From contig NZ_BCRM01000002.1 of the NCBI RefSeq assembly GCF_001552595.1, positions 1-64,000 of the forward strand: a stretch of 64,000 bases of DNA, written 5' to 3'. The position numbers and the translations under genes are program-made. Each line of letters starts with the position of its first letter. The stretch's first letter is position 1. Origin of the DNA: Rhodococcus erythropolis NBRC 15567. Its GTDB lineage: Bacteria > Actinomycetota > Actinomycetes > Mycobacteriales > Mycobacteriaceae. A model generated the notes under the pieces. The model was not told the DNA's origin. It saw only the letters and a list, made by a program, of their open reading frames with translations, and made no database searches. Shown here in pieces: positions 7,554 through 16,382 of the stretch.

Positions 7554-9026
7554 TTGACCACACCGAACGTCCAGTCGGGTATTGCCACTGCGCCTCTCCA
7601 GGCCGGAGGACTAGCAGCGGTTGGGTTCCTCGCATTTTCGGAAGTCACCAGCGGAATGTTGCAGTCGTGGTATATACCGCTCATTCCCAAAATCGGGCAG
7701 AGGCTCGACGTCAACCCGGCACAACTCAACTGGGTCCTGGCGTCATACCTACTCTCCACCGTAATTTTCGTCCCATTGCTAGCCAAACTGGGCGACAGAT
7801 ACGGTCATCGTCGCATGGTTTTGATTGTGCTTGGCTCCGTAACCCTCGGAACGATCCTGACAGCAGCAGCTCCGTCCTTCGGAATCTTTCTGTTGGGCAG
7901 GGTAATTCAAGGATCCCTGGGAGCTCTACTTCCGCTGGAACTTGCAATTCTCCGAGAACGAGCGGGAGCTAATTCAGGCCGCGCAATCGGAATTCTCGTC
8001 GGGTGCCTTGGCGCCGGAGGAGCGGCAGGAACCCTTTTGGTCGGAATGCTCGGCACCAACGCCGACCTGACTCTGGTCCTCTTCGTACCCGCCGCACTCG
8101 CACTGGTAAGCCTTGCCACCATCGCGCTGTTCGTCCCCGAAACCTCCACCCGTGCAGCTGGGTCCATCGATTGGACAGGTGCAGCGCTGCTTGGCATCGG
8201 CCTCGCGATCTTCCTTGTCGGGATCAGCAACGGAAGCAAACTGGGGTGGACTTCTGCAACAACGCTCATGGCGATTGGTGGCGGCTTGGCGCTACTTGTC
8301 GCTTTCGTCGCGCTCGAGCAGAGAATCAGCGCCCCACTGGTCGATGTGAGCTTGTTGACCAAGGGCGGGGTGGGATTTTTGATGGGATTGACGGGACTAT
8401 TCGGCTTACAATTTTACGGAGCGGCCACCGTCTCAGTACTGTTCTTCGCATCCAAACCCGAAGCCGTCGGGTACGGATTCGGTCTCGACTCAGTGGGCGT
8501 GGCGTTTGCTATCAGTCCGGTGCCGATTGCCCTGATGATTTCGTCGTCCCTCGCCGACAGCGTTTCGCGACGATTCGGAAATCGAACCACGTTACAGATG
8601 TCTTCCCTTTTGATTGCCATCTGGTTCGTTGGGCTGATTACATTTCGACACAATCTATCCGTTTTCATTTCGATGGGTGCTATTGGTGGTATCGGTGTCG
8701 GTTTTATCGCGGCACTCCTCCCCGCCCTCATCGTTTCTCGTGCACGTCCAGAAGACTCCGCAATCGCCGGCGCTCTGTACAACACCTCTCGAACGATGGC
8801 TGGGGCCGTCGCCGGCGCCACGTTCGCTGCAATCATGTCCAGCATGCTGATCAGCGGGTCGCAAATACCTAGCGAGAGTGCTTTCATAACGATCTGGGCC
8901 ATCTGTATCGGTGTTTCCGTTCTGATCTTTGTTCTCGCCCCATTCCTCAACAAACTGGGCGGAAAGGCCTACCAGCCAGAGACTCCGGAGCAAATGATCA
9001 ATCTTCCGGTCCGAGAATCATCATGA
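7554..9026 (+). CDS. MFS transporter, 14-TM drug:H+ antiporter-2 type
   Basis: 490 residues with about 14 hydrophobic segments. The conserved MFS loop appears as LAKLGDRYGHRRMV near residue 85, and the DHA2-type motif C region as GRVIQGSLGALLPLE near 120. The start is TTG 7554, preceded by GGAGGG. Members of this group export drugs, dyes or metabolites by proton antiport. A TetR gene follows 131 bases downstream in the same direction and is the likely regulator. G+C and codon use appear lower than in neighbouring genes (many ATT, TTT and TCA codons), compatible with separate acquisition. Confidence 0.88.
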   Translation: MTTPNVQSGIATAPLQAGGLAAVGFLAFSEVTSGMLQSWYIPLIPKIGQRLDVNPAQLNWVLASYLLSTVIFVPLLAKLGDRYGHRRMVLIVLGSVTLGTILTAAAPSFGIFLLGRVIQGSLGALLPLELAILRERAGANSGRAIGILVGCLGAGGAAGTLLVGMLGTNADLTLVLFVPAALALVSLATIALFVPETSTRAAGSIDWTGAALLGIGLAIFLVGISNGSKLGWTSATTLMAIGGGLALLVAFVALEQRISAPLVDVSLLTKGGVGFLMGLTGLFGLQFYGAATVSVLFFASKPEAVGYGFGLDSVGVAFAISPVPIALMISSSLADSVSRRFGNRTTLQMSSLLIAIWFVGLITFRHNLSVFISMGAIGGIGVGFIAALLPALIVSRARPEDSAIAGALYNTSRTMAGAVAGATFAAIMSSMLISGSQIPSESAFITIWAICIGVSVLIFVLAPFLNKLGGKAYQPETPEQMINLPVRESS

Positions 9027-9157
9027 TTCGGAACGAGAGCCTTTGGCCGCAGTTCCGAACAAGGGAGCACACTGAACCTCGCAACTACACCAGGCTAGAC
9101 CGGAACTGACGAGATGCCCTAAGGAGATCGCCAGGTGGTGCGTGGCATGATGGAGTC

Positions 9158-9790
9158 ATGCCACGCGCCGCCTCACAACCGTCTGGGCGCGGCCGCCCCA
9201 TCGACCCCGACATAGAAACACGTCTTCTGTCCACCACTCTGGAATTGTACGGGGATCTAGGGTGGGCAAGATTGAATCTCGATCTCATTGCGCGACACGC
9301 CAAGGTTGGAAAAGCCGCCCTCTACCGGCGATGGCAAACCAAAGAACAGATAATGTCAGCCGCGTTGCGATTCAGTCAAAGATCTCTCGGTGACTTGGAT
9401 ACTGGAACACTGCGGGGGGACCTGGTGGCCGTCGGCCAAGAAACTGCAGAGCGGTTGTTCGGGAACCATGGCACAGTACGGATGCGGGCCATGATCGACG
9501 CCAAAGTCTTTCCAGAACTATTCGAAGGCGAAATCGCTGGGGTGCGCGCTGAAGGCATAACCGGCGGTCGCGAAATCATTTTCCGCGCGATTGAACGCGG
9601 AGAGATAGCGAAGGGAACTTCGCCAGCTCTGATACTTGATGCCGTCGCAGGAACGATCGAACACCATTATTTGATGACCCCGAATTCGAAACTCAAAGAG
9701 TTCGAAGCCGGAATCGATAAATATATCGAGTCGGTCGTCGATCTAGTCCTCGGGGGCGTCAAATCTCAAAGCAGTTCTGCTGACAGGTAG
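9158..9790 (+). CDS. TetR-family transcriptional regulator
   Basis: 210 residues. The N-terminal helix-turn-helix spans about residues 18-65 (DIETRLLSTTLELYGDLGWA, then LIARHAKVGKAALYRRW), the classic TetR pattern. The C-terminal ligand domain ends in an amphipathic helix (KYIESVVDLVLGGV). Placed after the MFS pump in the same orientation, it probably represses that pump until an inducer binds. The start ATG 9158 has no strong ribosome site. Confidence 0.9.
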   Translation: MPRAASQPSGRGRPIDPDIETRLLSTTLELYGDLGWARLNLDLIARHAKVGKAALYRRWQTKEQIMSAALRFSQRSLGDLDTGTLRGDLVAVGQETAERLFGNHGTVRMRAMIDAKVFPELFEGEIAGVRAEGITGGREIIFRAIERGEIAKGTSPALILDAVAGTIEHHYLMTPNSKLKEFEAGIDKYIESVVDLVLGGVKSQSSSADR

Positions 9791-9938
9791 TCGCGCCTAC
9801 GGTTCATCGTCCTGACTCACCACTGAACGAACGACTAGTTCATATCGCCGAAGTTACTGCCGCACAATGAAATTGAATGCACAAGATTGGTCGGACCGAT
9901 CGAACACGGTCGGTACCACAGGAAAGAAGCGAGCCACA

Positions 9939-10415
9939 GTGGACATATCGGAGAACACTACCGCCACGTCACTGAGATGGTCAGTGAAAGATTCCTTACT
10001 GCAATATGTTCGAGCCCTGGGCGAGATTTCATACGCTTACGGCCTAGCCGAACAAGGTGACGAACTCCACTGGCCACTCGTCGCCGATCGCCACGACCCC
10101 GATGGGGCGCGAATTTCCCAGTACCGTGGTGAGATTCACCTCCGGGCCCACGACGGGCTTCTCGACATCGTCATTGCCGATCCCGAGGTTCGTATCAACG
10201 ACAAACAGGGTCAACTAAGCGTCAGGACCACCCTCGACGGTTCGGACCACATCGTGATTGCGACCCTCGATGTTGTCGAGAGCCCAGCATCAACCGTGTG
10301 CGCCGAGGTCAGGGTTACCCCTGCAGGTTCGATGATGTTCGGCGCGAATTATCCTTCGGGTGCGAAGCTTTCGCCGTTGACTGTCGGGGTCGGACCACAG
10401 CGACCGTCACCCTGA
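9939..10415 (+). CDS. HtaA-domain protein without signal peptide
   Basis: The core TSLRWSVKDSLLQYVRAL through LHWPLVADRHD to GEIHLRAHDGLLDIVIADPE matches the HtaA domain, found in haem-binding surface proteins of corynebacteria and relatives. From GTG 9939 (ribosome site GGAAAGAAG about 10 bases upstream) it is 158 residues with one domain. A longer start at ATG 9867 lacks a ribosome site. Unlike HtaA proper it has no signal peptide or C-terminal anchor, so it may be cytoplasmic. The last residues (VGVGPQRPSP) drift from the pattern while the next frame reads TVTLTAAA, so the tail may be frameshifted. Haem binding is inference. Confidence 0.65.
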   Translation: MDISENTTATSLRWSVKDSLLQYVRALGEISYAYGLAEQGDELHWPLVADRHDPDGARISQYRGEIHLRAHDGLLDIVIADPEVRINDKQGQLSVRTTLDGSDHIVIATLDVVESPASTVCAEVRVTPAGSMMFGANYPSGAKLSPLTVGVGPQRPSP

Positions 10416-10474
10416 CGGCCGCGGCACTGCAATCGGCGGTCCAGGGCCAATACCCACAGATCGATACCAATGGG

Positions 10475-10876
10475 TCAATCGCGTCTGTCTTCCGGGATCA
10501 AGAACTCGATCTTCGCTCGCTCCCCGTCCGCATCGAAGTCGTTGTCGCGGTCTGAGACACGCGCGATCAGTTCCGTCAGTGCCGCATGGATCGTCGTGTA
10601 CAGAAATGCACGCGGGTCGGACACCCCCATCACGTCGTCAGTGTTCATCTGTACCTGCGCCGTAGCGGTACGCCTGCCCAGAAACACACGTGGAAGCCGG
10701 ATCCCGGTCGGATCGGTCACCACGGTGATGTCGCCACCAACGACAACAAACAGATCGAAGTCGTACTGCATCGCGATGCCCCTCAGCCGGTGTCTGAGCC
10801 GTGTCAATTCCTCGATGAAGTCGAGCGGCACCGACGGTCCACCGAATACTGTTCTGAACGTGACCCCGCGAGTCAT
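10475..10876 (-). CDS. Hypothetical protein, 133 aa
   Basis: 133 residues with a coding-like composition (FDLFVVVGGDITVVTDPTGI, then DPRAFLYTTIHAALTELIAR). No signal or membrane segment and no recognised domain. It lies 14 bases after the stop of the pentapeptide-repeat gene in the same direction, so the two are probably one operon. Function unknown. Confidence 0.7.
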   Translation of the reverse strand: MTRGVTFRTVFGGPSVPLDFIEELTRLRHRLRGIAMQYDFDLFVVVGGDITVVTDPTGIRLPRVFLGRRTATAQVQMNTDDVMGVSDPRAFLYTTIHAALTELIARVSDRDNDFDADGERAKIEFLIPEDRRD

Positions 10877-10890
10877 CGATCTGCCCCCTT

Positions 10891-11742
10891 TTACGAATCA
10901 TCCATTTCAGGATCGAGGGCCATACCCTCTGTGTCCCCCACGCCGAGTGCTCGGGCATATCGACCGGCATACCGCTCCAGTGCGACTGCTGAATCGGCCT
11001 CACCTGCCCATTGATCCGGAATCGCGGTGCCGTCACCCGTTGTTCGCGACACTCGCGCCTCGGAGAACTCGACAGCGGTCCGGGTGAAGGAACACCGCAC
11101 AAAACTCGTGGCCGCCGAGAATCGTGCGCCGCCGAAAGTGCACTCCACGAAAGCGGTATCGGCAAACTGCGCACCAGTCAGGTCTGTGTCGTCGAATGCA
11201 CATCGTTCGAACACAGTATTGGGCACGGAGCGGAGCCCGCGTGCTTTGGCTCCAGTGAAATCGCAATCGACCACCCTCGGTCCGAGCGCCAGACGCGAGA
11301 GCGTGGCACCCCGGAAACTGCACCGTTCGAATCGGCGATTGAAACGGGTCTGTCCGGTCAGTGCCACGAAATCGAAACGACAGTCGAATAATTCGGATTC
11401 GAAGACGGAGATCGCACCCCGAGCGAAACTCAGATCAATCCGTTCCAACGTGAGATACCGGATGTCCAATCCACCGCTACCCGCTGTCAGGCCACGCACA
11501 TCGATCAGCCCGTCATCGGTGTCCGCCCATGGGGAGACGAGGGTGTGGGGCGGCTTGACGATCCGCGACTGATCGAGCAGCTGCGCCCGTAAATTGTCGA
11601 CGCCCTCATCTGACCAACGTCGACGTAGGGAGGTGATCGCGGACCGGTTCACGGGCTCAATAGTATCGGCAAGATCCCCCGCGATTGGCCGTGGCTGCCC
11701 AAGAAGCGAACCGCCACGCATCAGCACTTCGGTAGGAATCAC
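10891..11742 (-). CDS. Pentapeptide-repeat protein
   Basis: 283 residues. The central two-thirds is a run of degenerate A(D/N)LXX-type pentapeptides such as RCSFRGATLSRLAL, DCDFTGAKARGL, RCAFDDTDLTGAQFADTAF and ECTFGGARFSAATSF, which fold as a right-handed quadrilateral beta-helix. Such proteins can mimic DNA and protect gyrase (Qnr, MfpA), but many have unknown roles, and this one carries extra N-terminal (about 80) and C-terminal (about 50) segments absent from MfpA. It is the first gene of a two-gene unit with the 133-residue hypothetical. Confidence 0.85.
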   Translation of the reverse strand: MIPTEVLMRGGSLLGQPRPIAGDLADTIEPVNRSAITSLRRRWSDEGVDNLRAQLLDQSRIVKPPHTLVSPWADTDDGLIDVRGLTAGSGGLDIRYLTLERIDLSFARGAISVFESELFDCRFDFVALTGQTRFNRRFERCSFRGATLSRLALGPRVVDCDFTGAKARGLRSVPNTVFERCAFDDTDLTGAQFADTAFVECTFGGARFSAATSFVRCSFTRTAVEFSEARVSRTTGDGTAIPDQWAGEADSAVALERYAGRYARALGVGDTEGMALDPEMDDS

Positions 11743-11759
11743 TTCTCGGAGCGCGCAAA

Positions 11760-11790
11760 CAGCCGGACCGTGAAATACACGGCCCGGCTG
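11760..11790. terminator. Hairpin terminator after the M23 peptidase gene
   Basis: CAGCCGGACCGTG and CACGGCCCGGCTG form a 13-bp stem with one G-T type mismatch around AAATA. It lies between the stop of the peptidase gene (11896) and the start of the pentapeptide gene (11742), both on the reverse strand. Confidence 0.55.
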
Positions 11791-11895
11791 CAGCGCTCAC
11801 ACGCACCAACTGGAACTCGGAGTTAACTCGGGTACTGGAACCGGTCGTATACGAATCTTTGACTCATCCCAGGATCAGTATCGAATTATCCACTC

Positions 11896-12720
11896 TCACA
11901 GATTGATTACGTCGCCCACAAAGATCTGGTCGGGATCGGCGATCTGTGGATTGATGTCCCACAACTGCTGCCAGGTGAGACCTCGTTCTGCAGCGAGGTC
12001 GAACAATGTATCACCGGCCGCAACGACTACCTCTTCGCCAGACGCTGGAGCCTTCGACTCCGGAATGCTCTCTACCGGTGCAGATTCGGCTGCCTCAGAG
12101 TAGACGACGGGAACTGGTGCCGGTTCCGGTGTGGATTCGGGTGCTACTTCCGGTGCCGGCACGGGCGCGGGTGCGGGTGCGGGTGCGGGTGCGGGCACGA
12201 TACTCGACCCGGTATCGCACGCCCCGATCGAACTCAGGAAGGACATGGGATCGACGGCGCCACCACTGTGAATGCGGAGGTGCAGATGTGGACCGGTGGA
12301 GCTACCGGTGTTACCCGTTGCCCCGATCTGGTCGCCTACCTCGACGTGCTGCCCCACACCGACCCAGGTTTCGGAGAGGTGGCCCATCTGAATCTGCTCG
12401 CCACTGTCCGCTTCCAACTGGATGTACGTTCCGTATCCACCCGGATCATTGGGTCCGGCAACAGAAATCGTGCCCGATGTCGGCGCGTGAAGCGCGGTGC
12501 CGACGTTGACAGCGAAGTCGACTCCGTCATGTCCCGCGTGGTACCCCTGCGAAAGTGATCCGCTTACCGGCCACTCCCAACTGCAACTCGCCGACCAGCC
12601 CTGCGCACCGGCGGTACCTGCATTGACAACTGCTCCGGCCCCCACAAGGGCGCCCAGTCCTGCAGTTACGGCGATGAATCGTTTTGTGCTGGAAGGCTTG
12701 TGTTTTCTGTGCTTACTCAT
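11896..12720 (-). CDS. Secreted M23 peptidoglycan endopeptidase with C-terminal LysM
   Basis: From ATG 12720 (ribosome site AAGGAAAAT) the protein is 274 residues. It has a basic N-terminus MSKHRKHKP, a hydrophobic signal segment ending near TAGAQ, and the M23 (lysostaphin-type) domain with the zinc ligands HAGHDGVD (H64, D68) and GPHLHL (H145, H147). An Ala-Pro linker of about eight AP repeats follows, then a LysM domain (ASGEEVVVAAGDTLFDLAAE to the C-terminus). It should bind peptidoglycan through LysM and cleave cross-bridges in the cell wall. The frame is open 49 codons upstream, but only this start has a ribosome site. Confidence 0.9.
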   Translation of the reverse strand: MSKHRKHKPSSTKRFIAVTAGLGALVGAGAVVNAGTAGAQGWSASCSWEWPVSGSLSQGYHAGHDGVDFAVNVGTALHAPTSGTISVAGPNDPGGYGTYIQLEADSGEQIQMGHLSETWVGVGQHVEVGDQIGATGNTGSSTGPHLHLRIHSGGAVDPMSFLSSIGACDTGSSIVPAPAPAPAPAPVPAPEVAPESTPEPAPVPVVYSEAAESAPVESIPESKAPASGEEVVVAAGDTLFDLAAERGLTWQQLWDINPQIADPDQIFVGDVINL

Positions 12721-13418
12721 ATTTTCCTTGACTGATGTGCTCGGAGCCGGCGCAGGCTCTACCGCCAGACAGCACTCAGAACGTGCTGAGCTACGCGGTG
12801 CATCGCACCGAGACTCCGTTGGAGTGAAATTTTCGGATTGCGCCATGGAGAGAAGTACGGTGACCACTCTCGAACGCGATCGCGCGCATAGACCCGCAGG
12901 TCTGTATCTCCTGGTGACAGCACAGGAGATACGGGTTCTACATCGAGGCAGTGCCTGAATCGATCGTTGATCGAGGACTACGAATGCCGGACCGAACTGA
13001 GGGCATTTCGTTCGAAGATCGACAGGGTGGGTGTCTACCCGGATGGTCGGAAATGGGGTGGAACATGGAGATCCTTGCGTTGCGGATGAGGAATCACCTC
13101 ATACGCTGTCGCTTCACGACGCTCCACGCCACGGTTGAATTACCTGGGTACGTACCTGTTTTTGCGCTTTCGACCCGACCGGTCGATATCAGGCGCCACT
13201 TCATTCCACGGCATCTGGTGAAAAAATCGGTGCCTCACATCACTTCTGGAGACGATACCGCGCCTCGGTCGCCCGGCACGTCAGCGTTACAGAGATGGGA
13301 CATACAGCTGGCATTGCTGCTACACGCCGAACGGGAGACCAGTGCACGTTCCGGCATCGGAAACGCGCGCTGATCTCCCGTCAGGTCGATCTACTAGCTA
13401 GTGCATCTACGGTTTGAG
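12721..13418. other. 700-bp gene-free region, leader of the M23 gene
   Basis: No convincing gene lies here. Open frames on the forward strand have poor composition. Read on the reverse strand it is the upstream region of the M23/LysM gene and contains the hairpin at 12904-12932. I looked for a c-di-AMP (ydaO) riboswitch, which precedes many actinobacterial wall-hydrolase genes, and did not find its conserved cores. The length suggests a long 5' leader or a large regulatory region. Confidence 0.4.
12904..12932. repeat. 10-bp perfect inverted repeat in the M23 leader
   Basis: GTATCTCCTG (12904-12913) and CAGGAGATAC (12923-12932) pair perfectly around a 9-base loop. ACCC and GGGT just outside could extend the stem across a bulge. 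There is no T-run. It could be a structured leader element or an operator. Confidence 0.6.
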
Positions 13419-15116
13419 CTACTTCTCTGCTGCGTGATGGGCCGCGATGTATCCGTAAACCAGCCCCTGGCCGATCGTCGCGCCGGCGCCTGGGTAGGTG
13501 TGACCGAATGCGTTGGCCGCGGTATTGCCGATCGCGTACAGGCCGTCGATGACGCTGCCGTCCTCACGAAGCACGCGTGCATTCTCGTCCGCCTGCACAC
13601 CGCCGCAGGTGCCCAGGTCGCTGAGCGTCATCTTCACCGCATAGAGGGCGCTCTTGTCGAGCTGGCGCAGATTCGGGTTCGGAGACACTGTCGGGTCGCC
13701 GTAGTACCGATCGTATGCGCTGCCGCCGCGACCGAACTCCGCATCGCTACCTGCAGCAGCGGCCTCGTTGAACTTCTGGAAGGACTCGGCAAACGCATCC
13801 TCGGGGAGACCGACCTTGCGGGCGAGTTCGGCCGGACTGCTCGCCTGGTGCGCGATGCCGGACTCGAAGAATGCCTGCGGAAGGGGCTGACGGGGGAAGA
13901 TACCGCCTGCGAACACGTAGCTGTTGCGGTACTCCTGGTCGAAAACAAACCACATCGACTCGGCCGGATCGCCAGCCTTTTCCCGTTCGAGCACGCGCTG
14001 GCCGAACGACATGTAGTCCGTCGCCTCGTTCACGAATCGACGACCGGTCTGGTCGACGATGAAAGAGCCGGGCAGCGCACGCTCTGCGAGCATCACCATC
14101 GGCGGGCGGCCCTTGATGCTTGCCACCGCGGGGAACCACCAGGACTGATCCATCGATCCGATACCTGCACCGAGCTCTTGTGCTGCCTCGATCGCTTCGC
14201 CGGTGTTGCCCTCTGCGCCCAGGCTCTCATGCTCACCGAGGCTCTCCGACTGGTACTTGTGGCGCCACTCCATGTTGTGGTCGAACCCGCCGGCTGCCAG
14301 GACGACACCGCGCCGAGCGGTCACCGTCACTTCACGTCCGTCTTGCACCACAACTGCACCCGTTACGCGGCCATCTTCGGTGATGAGCCGAACCAACGAC
14401 GTTTCCGTCCACACCGGGATACCGGCCTGGACCACACCGGCGAACAGTCCGGCGGCGAGCGCCTGACCGCCCGCGATGTATTCACGCTTGAGGACGTACT
14501 TGCCGTAAACGCCTTGCGCCAGGCGGCGGATGATGCGGGGAAAAGCCTTGCTCGGCTTCTTCACCATCAGGTTCATCCACTTGTAATCCGCACCCGTCAC
14601 CGGCATCGGCAGTCCGGCTTCCATCAAACCTGGGCGCAGGCGACCGCGTTCCGCTCCCAGTACCGACGCGTCGAACGGCAGGCACTCGCAGGTACGTCCG
14701 GCGGCGCTACCGCCCGGCAGTTCGGGGTGGTAATCGGAGTATTCCTTGGCCCAGAAGAACTTCATGGGCGTCGTGCGGTAGAGCATGTCGACAGTGGCCG
14801 CACCGTTGTCGACGAATGCTTCTCCTCGTTGGGCAGGGGCAGTATCACCGACCACCGAACGCACGTATGTCTTCGCTCGCTCAACGGTGTCGCCCGCACC
14901 GGCTTTCGCCAAGATCGGGTTGGCAGGCATCCAGAACGCCCCACCGGACCGCGCCGTCGAACCGCCGACGTACTGCGTCTTCTCCACGATCAGCGTGGAC
15001 AAGCCGAGTTCGTTCGCGGTGAGAGCGGCAGCCATGCCGGTACCGGACCCGATCACCAATAGATCGACAACGATGTCCTTGGCTTGTGTCGCGGGGGGTG
15101 CCTGATTCTTAGCCAT
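13419..15116 (-). CDS. kstD: 3-ketosteroid delta-1-dehydrogenase (KstD2-like)
   Basis: A 565-residue flavoprotein that introduces the C1-C2 double bond into ring A of 3-ketosteroids, an early step of steroid ring opening. The N-terminal Rossmann FAD site is DLLVIGSGTGMAAALTANE (about residues 18-36), followed by the family motif QYVGGSTARSGGAFWMPAN. The second FAD region reads GVVLAAGGFDHN, and the C-terminal block has LSDLGTCGGVQ and NTAANAFGHTYPGAGATIG. Family members are 510-570 residues. From memory it is extremely close to KstD2 of Rhodococcus erythropolis. It stands alone, with no other steroid genes beside it and no KstR-type box found upstream. Confidence 0.9.
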   Translation of the reverse strand: MAKNQAPPATQAKDIVVDLLVIGSGTGMAAALTANELGLSTLIVEKTQYVGGSTARSGGAFWMPANPILAKAGAGDTVERAKTYVRSVVGDTAPAQRGEAFVDNGAATVDMLYRTTPMKFFWAKEYSDYHPELPGGSAAGRTCECLPFDASVLGAERGRLRPGLMEAGLPMPVTGADYKWMNLMVKKPSKAFPRIIRRLAQGVYGKYVLKREYIAGGQALAAGLFAGVVQAGIPVWTETSLVRLITEDGRVTGAVVVQDGREVTVTARRGVVLAAGGFDHNMEWRHKYQSESLGEHESLGAEGNTGEAIEAAQELGAGIGSMDQSWWFPAVASIKGRPPMVMLAERALPGSFIVDQTGRRFVNEATDYMSFGQRVLEREKAGDPAESMWFVFDQEYRNSYVFAGGIFPRQPLPQAFFESGIAHQASSPAELARKVGLPEDAFAESFQKFNEAAAAGSDAEFGRGGSAYDRYYGDPTVSPNPNLRQLDKSALYAVKMTLSDLGTCGGVQADENARVLREDGSVIDGLYAIGNTAANAFGHTYPGAGATIGQGLVYGYIAAHHAAEK

Positions 15117-15303
15117 TGAACAAATCCCTTCACGTGGTTATCGACGTAGAACGCTAAGGCAGTCGCGGCGCAGAAGGTTCCGGATGCCCAGTCAGCGGGA
15201 CATTGCGAGTGGATTGGCGAAAAACAGCTCCTGCCACGGTTCGGACGTTGTGGCCGTCTCAGCAGAACTACGCCTTGCCCTCGTCGACCTTTAGGCTGCT
15301 CTC

Positions 15304-15696
15304 GTGACGACAGACTCCGGCTTCGGCATCACTGACGAAGCGCTCGGCACCCTTGTCCGCGGGCACTACATCTTGTCCGACGGTGAGCGATTGGACGACG
15401 ACTACTACAGCCTGACCTGCAACCTCGACGGGCGAGCCGTCGGATTTATCGCCCACTCACTCGAGCCTGACGCCGTACGCGGCATGCTTCCCCGCCTACG
15501 CCACGTCTTCGACCAGCACGAGGCTCTTCATCGTCTGGCTGTCGAAGCGATTGTCAACGAATTCAGCGAAGAAGCTCCGTCACGAGGCGAAGTAATCGAT
15601 GCACTGCGCGATTTGGTGCTCGAGTCCGTCGAGGTCTTTCCCGACAACTGCGATCCTCGTCTCGGACTATCTGCTGACGTTCCTCGGCACCGATGA
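15304..15696 (+). CDS. Hypothetical protein, 130 aa
   Basis: 130 residues from GTG 15304, acidic and soluble, with a beta-rich first half (LDDDYYSLTCNLDGRAVGFI) and a helical second half (AVEAIVNEFSEEAP, then GEVIDALRDLVLESVEVF). Composition and codon use look coding. It is divergent from kstD and lies 15 bases before another hypothetical gene, probably as one operon. No function assigned. Confidence 0.6.
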   Translation: MTTDSGFGITDEALGTLVRGHYILSDGERLDDDYYSLTCNLDGRAVGFIAHSLEPDAVRGMLPRLRHVFDQHEALHRLAVEAIVNEFSEEAPSRGEVIDALRDLVLESVEVFPDNCDPRLGLSADVPRHR

Positions 15697-15711
15697 AGAA
15701 TAATCATCTAC

Positions 15712-16260
15712 ATGAAATGGAACACCCCTACAGAGACCGGCTGGTTCGTGAACCTTGCCGAAGGTGGTTCGGCCGTATCGATATTCGATCCGTCGGGGAG
15801 CGTCCAAGGCGAACTGATTCCCGCACCCGACGACGAATTGGAGAGCGTTTCCGGCGGGCGGAAGAGGAAATCGTCAACAGCCGAGCAGGATCGACCAAGG
15901 CTCGCATTCCGCAAGGGCCGACCTGCATCACTTCGATTGTCCGACGGAACGATCGGGACTCTGATCGACCAGAGACCCAAGGCCATGCGCCGCAAGAACA
16001 AGCTGTGCGAAGTCGATATCGCGGGCAGAAGATACCTCTTCGTTCATTCATCGGGCCGAAAGGCAACAGCCCGACGTGACGGAATCGCATTGGCTCACAT
16101 GGAACGTGGGCGATGGTCCGGTAGAAGTATCGTCACCAGAAGAACCCTCACGGCAACGGACACCCTTGACGAATGTGTCCTGACTCTGTTTCAGAATGTA
16201 GTGACACCTGGACGTACCGGTGCCTTCGATCAGGTACTGACCGACCTCAGCAACATATGA
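15712..16260 (+). CDS. Hypothetical protein, 182 aa
   Basis: 182 residues from ATG 15712. A basic stretch (GGRKRKSSTAEQDRPRLAFR) lies around residues 48-68, followed by alternating short strands (ASLRLSDGTIGTLIDQRP, RRYLFVHSSGRKATARRDG). No signal peptide or membrane segment and no domain recognised. It lies 15 bases behind the 130-residue hypothetical, so they are likely co-transcribed. Confidence 0.6.
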   Translation: MKWNTPTETGWFVNLAEGGSAVSIFDPSGSVQGELIPAPDDELESVSGGRKRKSSTAEQDRPRLAFRKGRPASLRLSDGTIGTLIDQRPKAMRRKNKLCEVDIAGRRYLFVHSSGRKATARRDGIALAHMERGRWSGRSIVTRRTLTATDTLDECVLTLFQNVVTPGRTGAFDQVLTDLSNI

Positions 16261-16382
16261 CGTACGCCACATTCGGTGGATCTCAACCGCACTCGAGATA
16301 CTAACTTTCAACTCTTAGGTCCACGGACATGCCTTGGACACAATGAGTTTCACATCTCGGATCGGAAGGCTGAAGCCAGATC

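Noticed and set aside
12150-12205. GCGGGT tandem repeat resembling a microsatellite or CRISPR-like array
   Set aside because: It encodes the in-frame Ala-Pro linker between the M23 and LysM domains; there are no spacers.
12721-13000. Possible c-di-AMP (ydaO) riboswitch upstream of the M23 peptidase
   Set aside because: The conserved GGGTGAA and CCGACAGCTAAC-like cores were searched for on the coding strand and are not present.
13401-15062. 553-codon open frame on the forward strand opposite kstD
   Set aside because: Shadow of a high-G+C gene: composition rich in His/Arg/Val with no fold logic, while the reverse strand is an unmistakable KstD.
15117-15303. KstR box upstream of kstD
   Set aside because: TnnAACnnGTTnnA was looked for in the kstD/hypothetical spacer; only a half-match (TAGAAC without GTT) is present.
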